19,933 nucleotides of DNA from Ruminococcus sp. UBA7013 (GTDB lineage Bacteria; Bacillota; Clostridia; Oscillospirales; Ruminococcaceae), in assembly GCA_002449585.1 (NCBI GenBank), contig DJXD01000072.1, forward strand, positions 1-19,933. Reading direction: 5' to 3'. Positions within the stretch are counted from its first letter, which is position 1. Every line of letters starts with the position of its first letter. Below the pieces are notes generated by a model, which was given only the letters and a program-made list of their open reading frames with translations, had not been told where the DNA came from and searched no databases. Position numbers and translations under genes: made by a program. Of this stretch, positions 14,023 to 19,933 are shown piece by piece.

Positions 14023-14785
14023 AACAGAAATCATCTGCATTTCGACAAGAGGAGATAGAATTCAACATCAGTCTTTAGCTGAAATCAGCCAGAATCACAC
14101 GGGAGTTTTTGTTTCTGAAATAGAAAGGGCATTATTGCAGAATCAAATTGATATTGCTGTTCATAGTGCGAAAGATTTGCCGGTGAAACTTGCGGACGGT
14201 TTGGAAATCGGTGCAGTGCTGAAACGTGCAAATTATCATGATGTGCTTGTGACAAATCAAAATCATGATAGTTTACATACAATCGGCACAGGTAGCTTGC
14301 GAAGAAAATTATTTTTCCATAAATTATATCCTGATACAGATTTCAGAGATATCAGAGGAAATATTGATACTCGTCTGCAAAAACTCAGAAATCATGAATA
14401 TGATGGGATTATTTTAGCAATGGCAAGTCTGGAGCGTCTGCATCTGCTGGAACATCCTGATTTTCGCTTTCAGCTATTTGACATCAGTCAGATGATCCCG
14501 GCAGCATGTCAGGGTATTATCGCAGTTGAAAACCGCAAAAATGATAATCTGAATTTTCTTTTACAAGAAATCACAGATCTGGAAACAAAATATTGTTTCG
14601 AGACGGAACGGCATGTTCTAACTTTGCTCGGCGGTGATTGCAGTATTCCTATCAGTGCATTAGCACAGGTCAAAAATTATCAGATTGAACTGATAGCGGC
14701 AAAAGATTGTCAGAATATCCAGAAAAAAACAGCTATTATTGAAGAGCGTTTCCATCTGGCAGAGGAGCTGATACAGAATCTATGA
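13934..14785 (+). CDS. hemC: Hydroxymethylbilane synthase HemC
   Basis: Porphobilinogen deaminase, joining four porphobilinogens into hydroxymethylbilane. I chose ATG 13934 (283 aa) because it begins directly with the family start MKIRIGTRASQLALAQA; the frame is open to 13874, but that part is antiphase to the previous gene. Seen: AVHSAKDLPV with catalytic Asp81, GTGSLRRKLFF, RDIRGNIDTRLQKL, PAACQGIIAVE, and the dipyrromethane-cofactor Cys236 in LLGGDCSIPIS. It is somewhat shorter than the usual 300-310 residues at its C-terminus. It overlaps the upstream gene by 89 bases and the downstream fusion gene by 4 (ATGA). Confidence 0.95.
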   Translation: MKIRIGTRASQLALAQAALVQTALQKTGAETEIICISTRGDRIQHQSLAEISQNHTGVFVSEIERALLQNQIDIAVHSAKDLPVKLADGLEIGAVLKRANYHDVLVTNQNHDSLHTIGTGSLRRKLFFHKLYPDTDFRDIRGNIDTRLQKLRNHEYDGIILAMASLERLHLLEHPDFRFQLFDISQMIPAACQGIIAVENRKNDNLNFLLQEITDLETKYCFETERHVLTLLGGDCSIPISALAQVKNYQIELIAAKDCQNIQKKTAIIEERFHLAEELIQNL

Positions 14786-16230
14786 ATGCAGGAAAAATCT
14801 ATTTAATTGGTGCAGGTTGCGGAGCATATGACCTGATTACTGTCAGGGGTATGGAAGTATTAAAGCATTGTGATGCTGTCATCTATGATGCTCTAATTGA
14901 TAAAAATTTACTGGATTTTGCGCCGGAATATGCTGAAAGGATCTGTGTCGGCAAACGTTCCGGACATCATAGCGAAACACAGGCGCATATTCATGAAATT
15001 CTTGTTCAGCAGGCATCACAGGGGAAAACCGTTGTCCGGCTCAAAGGTGGAGATCCGTTTGTATTCGGGCGAGGCGGTGAAGAATGTCTTGCTTTGCAAA
15101 ATGCTGGTATTGCATATTATATCATACCAGGAATTTCCTCCTGTATTGCCGCAGCGGAATTTGCCGGGATTCCTGTCACACATAGACAAATCAGTCAAGG
15201 ATTTCATGTGATTACTGCACATACTGCACTCGGCCGGAAAGAAATTGAACAATATACAAAACTGAAAGAAACACTTGTCATTCTGATGGGATTTGAACAT
15301 TTACGACAGATCGCAAATGATTTTATCAATGCATTCATGCCGATTGATACCCCTGTTGCTGTGATTTCTCACGCTGGAACATCAGAACAGAAAGTTGTGA
15401 GAAGCTGTTTAATCAATATTGCGGATGATGTCGAAAAAGCAAAGCTGTGCGCTCCGGCTGTGATTGTGATTGGAAAAACTGCCGGAATGCAATTGCTTTC
15501 TGCCATACAGAAGCCATTGCAGAATATCTCCATCACTGTGACCGGAACAAGAAAGTTTTCTGCAAAACTTTCCAATATGCTCAGAGAATATGGCGCACAG
15601 GTGCAGTCACTCCCTTATCTGAAAATAGTCGCATATGAAAATAATTCTGTGATACAAAATTTACAGGTATATCAATGGCTTGTGCTGACCAGTCCGAATG
15701 GTGCGGAAATTTTCATGCAATCTCTGCGCAAACAAAAAACAGATATTCGTATTCTTGCAGGTTTAAAGATTGCTGTTATTGGTTCAGGAACAGCGGAAAT
15801 ATTGGAAAATTACGGATTATATCCGGACTTGATGCCGGAAAGCTATACTTCTGATGCATTAGGAAAAACATTGGTGCATCATGTTAGAAATCAGGATAAA
15901 ATATTGATATTACGGGCTGAAAAAGGTTCTCCGGCACTGACAGAACATCTCCGGAATGCCGGAATTGCCTATGATGACAGGAAAATTTATGATGTTGTCA
16001 GTACCGGAATGACAGCCCATGTGAAAACAGATTTTTTGATATTTGCAAGTGCATCCGGCGTAGAAGCATTTTTTGAAAACAGTACTGTCGATAACAATAC
16101 AAAAATTATCTGCATTGGCGATATGACTGCAAAAGCTTTACAAAAATATGCAGTTTCCGGCTATTTCAAAGCCCGAACACAGAATGCAGAAGGCATTCTT
16201 GAAATTATTTTACAGGAGGCAAAAAAATGA
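14782..16230 (+). CDS. cobA-hemD: Uroporphyrinogen-III C-methyltransferase / uroporphyrinogen-III synthase fusion
   Basis: Bifunctional protein of 482 residues. The N-terminal half (1 to about 245) is the SAM-dependent methyltransferase that makes precorrin-2: YLIGAGCGAYDLITVRG (7-23), VRLKGGDPFVFGRGGEE (85-101), the YIIPGISSCIAAA loop and GIPVTHR (129-135). The C-terminal half (from about 250) is HemD, which cyclises hydroxymethylbilane to uroporphyrinogen III: ITVTGTRKFSAKLSNMLREY, WLVLTSPNGAEIFM, AVIGSGTAEIL, FLIFASASGVEAFF and ICIGDMTAKAL. This CobA-HemD fusion is common in Clostridia. It starts inside the last codons of hemC (ATGA), and its stop overlaps the hemB start by four bases. It channels the ring straight from HemC to precorrin-2. 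Confidence 0.95.
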   Translation: MNAGKIYLIGAGCGAYDLITVRGMEVLKHCDAVIYDALIDKNLLDFAPEYAERICVGKRSGHHSETQAHIHEILVQQASQGKTVVRLKGGDPFVFGRGGEECLALQNAGIAYYIIPGISSCIAAAEFAGIPVTHRQISQGFHVITAHTALGRKEIEQYTKLKETLVILMGFEHLRQIANDFINAFMPIDTPVAVISHAGTSEQKVVRSCLINIADDVEKAKLCAPAVIVIGKTAGMQLLSAIQKPLQNISITVTGTRKFSAKLSNMLREYGAQVQSLPYLKIVAYENNSVIQNLQVYQWLVLTSPNGAEIFMQSLRKQKTDIRILAGLKIAVIGSGTAEILENYGLYPDLMPESYTSDALGKTLVHHVRNQDKILILRAEKGSPALTEHLRNAGIAYDDRKIYDVVSTGMTAHVKTDFLIFASASGVEAFFENSTVDNNTKIICIGDMTAKALQKYAVSGYFKARTQNAEGILEIILQEAKK

Positions 16231-17198
16231 TGAAACGTTTCAGAAGACTCCGAGCATCCGAACAGCTCCGCCGTTTCGTGCGTGAAACACATATCCCGAA
16301 AAGCTGTTTGATTTATCCGATATTTGTGGAAGAAGGGGAAAATATCAGGCTTCCCATTGCTTCTATGCCAGATATTTTCCGTTATTCTGTTGACAGACTG
16401 GATGAAATTATGCAGAAAGTATATCATTCCGGCATTGCAGGCGTATTATTATTCGGCATTCCGAAGCATAAGGACGAAAAAGCATCTTCTGCATATGATG
16501 ATAATGGCGTGACACAGCAGGCAATCCGGTATATTAAAAAAAATTATCCAGATTTATTGATCATTGCGGATGTATGTTTATGCGAATATACCAATCATGG
16601 CCATTGTGGTATTGTCTGTGAGGGAAAAATCCTTAATGATGAAACATTGCCATTATTAGCAAAGACAGCTGTTAGTTTTGCCAGAGCTGGGGCGGATATT
16701 ATTGCTCCTTCTGATATGATGGATGGCAGAGTTGCTTATCTGCGTCATGCATTAGACGAACAGCATTTTGAAGATATTCCCATTATGGCTTATAGTGCAA
16801 AATTCGCATCTGGTTATTATGCACCGTTCCGGGATGCAGCGGAATCTGCTCCCAGCTTTGGGGATCGAAAAACGTATCAGATGGATTATGCTAATGGCAG
16901 AGAAGCCCTCAGGGAAATCGCTGATGATATTGCAGAAGGTTCAGACATTGTCATAGTGAAGCCAGCACTTGCATATCTAGATATTTTATCACAGGCAAGA
17001 CAACGCTTTGATCTGCCACTTGCCGCTTACAATGTCAGTGGTGAATATTCTATGATAAAAGCCGCCGCTCAAAATGGATGGATTGATGAAAAACGAATTG
17101 TGCTGGAAAATCTGACTGCCATCCGCCGAGCCGGTGCAGATATTATTATTACTTATCATGCATTGGATGCCGCACAATGGCTGGAGGAGGAAATTTAA
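16227..17198 (+). CDS. hemB: Delta-aminolevulinic acid dehydratase HemB
   Basis: Porphobilinogen synthase, condensing two 5-aminolevulinates. AGGAGG (16214-16219) lies 7 bases before the first ATG; a second ATG follows at 16230. The 323-residue product has the zinc-binding cysteine triad DVCLCEYTNHGHCG (Cys117, 119, 127), so it is of the zinc-dependent class. The two Schiff-base lysines are Lys192 in AYSAKFASGYYAPFRDA and Lys245 in IVKPALAYLDI. IAPSDMMDGRV and AAYNVSGEYSMIKAA complete the family pattern. Length is normal. It overlaps the cobA-hemD stop by 4 bases and is followed after 3 bases by hemL. Confidence 0.97.
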   Translation: MMKRFRRLRASEQLRRFVRETHIPKSCLIYPIFVEEGENIRLPIASMPDIFRYSVDRLDEIMQKVYHSGIAGVLLFGIPKHKDEKASSAYDDNGVTQQAIRYIKKNYPDLLIIADVCLCEYTNHGHCGIVCEGKILNDETLPLLAKTAVSFARAGADIIAPSDMMDGRVAYLRHALDEQHFEDIPIMAYSAKFASGYYAPFRDAAESAPSFGDRKTYQMDYANGREALREIADDIAEGSDIVIVKPALAYLDILSQARQRFDLPLAAYNVSGEYSMIKAAAQNGWIDEKRIVLENLTAIRRAGADIIITYHALDAAQWLEEEI

Positions 17199-17201
17199 AA
17201 T

Positions 17202-18464
17202 ATGAATATTCAAAAATCAGAACAGCTTTATCAGAAAGCATTGCAATTTATGCCTGGTGGTGTCAATAGTCCGGTAAGAGCCTGCCAGAATGTCGGAAGA
17301 ACGCCTTTATTTATCGACCATGCAAAAGGCTGTTATATTTATGATGCTGATGGCAATGCCTATATTGATTATATCTGTTCATGGGGCGCAGGAATATTCG
17401 GACATGCAGATCCTGATATTCTGGATGCTGTCGGAAAAGCCTGTGAAAAGGGCTTGACATTCGGCACATGTCATGCCGGAGAAATTGAATTTGCAGAACG
17501 GATTCAAAAACATTTTCCCTCTATGGAACTGTTAAGATTAGTGAATTCTGGTACAGAGGCGGTCATGAGTGCTGTTCGTGCCGCAAGAGGATTTACAAAA
17601 CGTGATAAAATCATAAAATTTGAAGGCTGCTATCATGGACATTCTGATGGTTTATTAGTCCGTGCCGGTTCAGGACTCTTGACAAATGCCGTTCCGGACA
17701 GCGCAGGCATTCCGCACGGCTTCATAGAAAATACTCTTGTTGCGCAGTATAATGATAAACAATCTGTGCAGGATTTATTTGCAGCTTATCCGAATGATAT
17801 CGCCTGTGTGCTAATTGAACCTTGTGCCGCAAATATGGGGGTGATACCACCGGAAAACGGCTTTCTGGAATTTCTGAGAACCATCACAGAACAATATCAT
17901 GCACTTTTGATTTTTGATGAAGTCATTACAGGATTTCGGCTAAGTATGGGGGGCGCACAGAAAAAATATCAAATCAAGCCTGATTTGACGGCATTGGGAA
18001 AAATAGTAGGAGGAGGAATGCCATTAGCTGTATATGGCGGAAAAAGAGAAATTATGTCCTGTATTGCACCATTAGGATCAGTCTATCAGGCGGGAACGCT
18101 TTCCGGAAATCCTATTGCTGTTGCGGCTGGAAATGCTGCATTGAAAAAGATAGAACAGCATCCGGAAATCTATGATCTTCTGGATGAAATATCAGCACAG
18201 ATTGAAACTGCAATCCGGAAAGCTGGCATTGCTGTTAATCGGGAAGGCTCTTTATTGACAGCATTTTTTACAGAGAAATATCCCCAGACTTATGCTGATG
18301 TCAAACATGCAGATACAAAAGCCTATGCTGATTTTTACGGCTATCTTCTGGAAAATGGAATTTATACTGCTCCTTCACAGTTTGAAGCAATGTTTGTATC
18401 CACTGCCCATAATGAACAAAGCATTCAAAAAACCTGTGATATTATTTCTGCTTATCATGCATAA
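17202..18464 (+). CDS. hemL: Glutamate-1-semialdehyde 2,1-aminomutase HemL
   Basis: PLP enzyme that makes 5-aminolevulinate from the HemA product. A strong GGAGGAGG (about 17182-17189) precedes the ATG. Class-III aminotransferase features are intact: FMPGGVNSPVRA (16-27), RLVNSGTEAVMSAVRAARG (122-140), CYHGHSDGLL, LLIFDEVITGFR (235-246) and the PLP lysine Lys267 in TALGKIVGGGMPLAVYGG. The length of 420 residues is standard. It is the last gene of the hem operon. No clear hairpin terminator follows it, so some read-through into the sulfite reductase gene is possible. Confidence 0.97.
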   Translation: MNIQKSEQLYQKALQFMPGGVNSPVRACQNVGRTPLFIDHAKGCYIYDADGNAYIDYICSWGAGIFGHADPDILDAVGKACEKGLTFGTCHAGEIEFAERIQKHFPSMELLRLVNSGTEAVMSAVRAARGFTKRDKIIKFEGCYHGHSDGLLVRAGSGLLTNAVPDSAGIPHGFIENTLVAQYNDKQSVQDLFAAYPNDIACVLIEPCAANMGVIPPENGFLEFLRTITEQYHALLIFDEVITGFRLSMGGAQKKYQIKPDLTALGKIVGGGMPLAVYGGKREIMSCIAPLGSVYQAGTLSGNPIAVAAGNAALKKIEQHPEIYDLLDEISAQIETAIRKAGIAVNREGSLLTAFFTEKYPQTYADVKHADTKAYADFYGYLLENGIYTAPSQFEAMFVSTAHNEQSIQKTCDIISAYHA

Positions 18465-18483
18465 AAATCAGTTATTTCTTTTT

Positions 18484-18514
18484 TTGATATTATATTATTA
18501 AAAAGATGTATAAT
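18484..18514 (+). promoter_or_regulatory. Weak upstream promoter of the sulfite reductase gene
   Basis: TTGATA (18484-18489), a 19-base spacer and TATAAT (18509-18514) preceded by TG. It lies just upstream of the stronger promoter and could be a secondary start. Its sequence is A+T rich, so confidence is low. Confidence 0.3.
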
Positions 18515-18522
18515 CTAATCAG

Positions 18523-18551
18523 TTGACTTTTTTTCTGTATTCGTGTATAAT
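18523..18551 (+). promoter_or_regulatory. Promoter of the sulfite reductase gene
   Basis: TTGACT (18523-18528), 17 bases and TATAAT (18546-18551). The expected start near 18558 leaves about 42 bases to the ATG at 18600, with GGGAGG (18584-18589) 10 bases before it. Confidence 0.8.
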
Positions 18552-18599
18552 ATATTAAATCAATAGGAAATATCAGAAAAACAGGGAGGTTATTTTATT

Positions 18600-19460
18600 A
18601 TGGCAGATTATGCGACACTAAAAAAAGGTGGTTTTCTGCCTCAAAAACAGAAAAACATGTTTTCGCTCAGATTAAGAATTATCGGCGGAAATATCACGGC
18701 GGTACAGCTTGCAAAAATTGCAGAAGTTGCTGAAAAATTCGGAGATGGGCATGTACATTTGACATCAAGGCAAAGTGTGGAAATTCCTTTCATCAAGCTT
18801 GAAGAGATTGAACAGGTCAAAGCCGCACTTGCAGAAGGCGGACTTGAGCCCGGTGCAGGAGGGGCAAGAGTCCGGACGATTACCGCATGTCAGGGGGAAG
18901 CCATCTGTGCCGGAGGATGTATTGATACTTATGCACTTGCCAAAGAAATCGAAATTCGGTATTTTGATCTCTCATTGCCGCATAAGTTTAAAATTGGCAT
19001 TACTGGATGTCCTAATAACTGTCTGAAAACCGAAGAAAATGATTTGGGTATCAAGGGCGGTATTCAGGTGCATTGGCGTGAGGAGGAATGTATTCACTGC
19101 GGAAAATGCCTGAAAGTCTGTCGTCACAAGGCAATTTCAATGGAAAATAACCAGATTATTATTGATAAAGAAAAATGTGCTTCCTGTGGAAAATGTTCAA
19201 GAGCCTGTCCGGTCAAATGCTGGGATACCGTTCATGGCTATGTGGTGACATTCGGCGGCCTGTTTGGGAATTATATCAGCAGAGGTGAGCCGATTATTCC
19301 ATTTATCACAGATAAGGAAAAATTGTTCAGAGTCTGTGACACAGCTGTGAAATTCTTCGAAGAAAATGCCAATCCCGGTGAAAGATTTAAGTTTACGCTT
19401 GATCGTGTGGGATGGGATGAATTCAGAAAAATTATCTTGGAAGCATATGAACAGGAGTGA
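18600..19460 (+). CDS. Compact siroheme sulfite reductase with built-in ferredoxin domain
   Basis: Probably reduces sulfite to sulfide with six electrons, using coupled siroheme and [4Fe-4S]. The 286-residue product starts with a ferredoxin-like half domain, then HLTSRQSVEIPF (siroheme-contact arginine). The coupled-cluster cysteines are Cys97 and Cys103 (C-x5-C in TACQGEAICAGGC) and Cys137 and Cys141 (C-x3-C in GCPNNCLK). An inserted two-[4Fe-4S] ferredoxin domain follows: CIHCGKCLKVC (Cys164-174) and CASCGKCSRAC (Cys193-203). This is the dissimilatory-type, AsrC- or low-molecular-mass-SiR-like group, not CysI. Nitrite reduction cannot be excluded from sequence, but the sulfate neighbours favour sulfite. 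No AsrA or AsrB follows, so the electron donor is probably a free ferredoxin (inference). The upstream hem operon would supply its siroheme. Confidence 0.88.
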   Translation: MADYATLKKGGFLPQKQKNMFSLRLRIIGGNITAVQLAKIAEVAEKFGDGHVHLTSRQSVEIPFIKLEEIEQVKAALAEGGLEPGAGGARVRTITACQGEAICAGGCIDTYALAKEIEIRYFDLSLPHKFKIGITGCPNNCLKTEENDLGIKGGIQVHWREEECIHCGKCLKVCRHKAISMENNQIIIDKEKCASCGKCSRACPVKCWDTVHGYVVTFGGLFGNYISRGEPIIPFITDKEKLFRVCDTAVKFFEENANPGERFKFTLDRVGWDEFRKIILEAYEQE

Positions 19461-19474
19461 TTTTCTTGCAAATT

Positions 19475-19506
19475 CAAAAGCCGCTGATTCAGTGGCTTTT
19501 GTTTTC
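19475..19506 (+). terminator. Rho-independent terminator after the sulfite reductase gene
   Basis: CAAAAGCC (19475-19482) and CTG (19484-19486) pair with CAG (19490-19492) and GGCTTTTG (19494-19501), with one G-T wobble and a 3-base loop, followed by TTTTC. Strong and well placed 14 bases after the stop. Confidence 0.88.
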
Positions 19507-19550
19507 TTATGGTATAGAAAAAATTAACAATGCATTATCAAAATTTACTA

Positions 19551-19580
19551 TTTGACAAATCGTCAAAAATCAGATAAAAT
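19551..19580 (+). promoter_or_regulatory. Promoter of the sulfate-uptake gene with palindrome over the -35 box
   Basis: TTGACA (19552-19557), 17 bases and TAAAAT (19575-19580). A perfect 6-base inverted repeat TTTGAC (19551-19556) / GTCAAA (19562-19567) with a 5-base centre covers the -35 box, where a repressor would block polymerase. This is a candidate operator; the regulator is unknown. Confidence 0.75.
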
Positions 19581-19632
19581 ATAGAAAAACCTATTATTTA
19601 GATATGAGATATATTATTAAGGGGTGGATTTC

Positions 19633-19659
19633 ATGTATAGAATCATGCGAATGCATTGA
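19633..19659 (+). CDS. Candidate leader peptide MYRIMRMH
   Basis: ATG at 19633 is preceded by AAGGGGTGG (about 19619-19627), a better ribosome binding site than that of many real genes here, and encodes only MYRIMRMH before TGA. Three of the eight codons are Met. It lies about 46 bases after the expected transcription start and 57 bases before the ATG of the sulfate-binding lipoprotein. The last codons (TGCAT, 19652-19656) can pair with ATGCA (19683-19687), and TTCTG (19664-19668) with CAGAA (19702-19706) beside the next ribosome binding site. Ribosome movement on the leader could therefore alter access to it. Attenuation in response to Met or sulfur is inference. Confidence 0.5.
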   Translation: MYRIMRMH

Positions 19660-19718
19660 GTTATTCTGAAAAAAGATGCTAGATGCAATAATGTTATTTT
19701 ACAGAAAGAGGTTTTATG

Positions 19719-19933
19719 ATGAAAAAGAGATTTATAAGTATTGTGTTCGCTGCTGCGCTCGCCTTCACAGGATGCAGCAGTCAGACCGCCGCAAATGCAA
19801 ATAACACAGTCACTTTGACAAATGTTTCCTATGACCCGACCAGAGAATTGTATGAAGCGTATAACGAAATTTTCAAGACGCATTATAAAGAAACTACCGG
19901 AAATGATATTCAACGTGAGTTCGATGAAAAAAG
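19719..19933 (+). CDS. Sulfate/thiosulfate ABC transporter substrate-binding lipoprotein (3' partial)
   Basis: Extracellular sulfate receptor of an ABC importer, anchored by lipid. AAAGAGG (19705-19711) precedes two in-frame ATGs at 19716 and 19719; the second has the better spacing (7 bases). The N-terminus has lysines, a hydrophobic stretch and the lipobox FTGC (lipidated Cys at about residue 19), followed by a Ser/Thr/Ala/Asn linker. The mature part begins VTLTNVSYDPTRELY, the hallmark of the Sbp/CysP sulfate-binding family, and continues to EFDEK at the window edge. Permease (cysT, cysW) and ATPase (cysA) genes are expected next but lie outside. It probably feeds the CysDN-AprBA-sulfite reductase pathway encoded upstream. 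Confidence 0.92.
   Translation, partial: MKKRFISIVFAAALAFTGCSSQTAANANNTVTLTNVSYDPTRELYEAYNEIFKTHYKETTGNDIQREFDEK

Noticed and set aside
19581..19718. A riboswitch (SAM or cobalamin) before the sulfate-binding gene
   Set aside because: The leader is about 130 bases and contains a short ORF; I see no conserved SAM or cobalamin aptamer core and no terminator hairpin.
1..19933. CRISPR arrays, tRNA or rRNA genes
   Set aside because: No regularly spaced repeats and no cloverleaf or rRNA sequence were seen by eye; a tRNAscan or Infernal run would settle this.

Overview
The window reads as a low-G+C Gram-positive anaerobe, most likely a gut or rumen Ruminococcus-like member of the Clostridia. The signs are AGGAGG-type ribosome binding sites, textbook TTGACA-N17-TATAAT promoters, A+T-rich codon use, a two-[4Fe-4S] sulfite reductase and an oxygen-sensitive AprBA-type APS reductase. 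The genus is an inference from style, not a match.

Left part (1-6630) is accessory DNA. It opens inside a type I restriction R subunit (hsdR-like, 5' end outside the window), closed by a terminator. A consensus promoter then drives a run of very small, mostly acidic hypothetical genes (about 2070-3490), at least one apparently frameshifted. A second terminator and gene scraps follow, then a zinc-hook ABC-type ATPase of the AAA_13/RloC kind (3944-5755), which seems to lack the C-terminal anticodon-nuclease region. Next is a broken IS630-family transposase on the minus strand (5946-6626), fused at its end to an unidentified gene scrap.

Middle part (6645-11977) is a minus-strand operon: aprA, aprB, cysD, cysN and an N-terminally truncated nitrilase-family hydrolase. 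CysDN makes APS from sulfate and ATP, and AprBA reduces APS directly to sulfite, so no cysC or cysH is needed.

Right part (12199-18464) runs divergently from a 221-base intergenic region holding two back-to-back perfect promoters: hemA, a Met8/CysG-N-type precorrin-2 dehydrogenase, hemC, a cobA-hemD fusion, hemB and hemL. This is the whole C5 route from glutamyl-tRNA to uroporphyrinogen III plus the steps to siroheme; no protoheme-branch gene is visible. A separate promoter then serves a compact siroheme/ferredoxin sulfite reductase (18600-19460) that would use this siroheme. After a strong terminator comes a promoter with an overlapping palindrome, a tiny candidate leader peptide (MYRIMRMH) and the start of a sulfate-binding lipoprotein gene that runs off the window.

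The core is thus a compact assimilatory sulfate island covering uptake, activation, two reduction steps and the siroheme cofactor. It is bordered on the left by a decayed defence and mobile-element region. The most original candidates are the sulfur-locus leader peptide and operator, the AprBA-plus-dedicated-siroheme layout, the nuclease-less RloC-like ATPase beside a type I restriction gene, and the island of small frameshifted genes.
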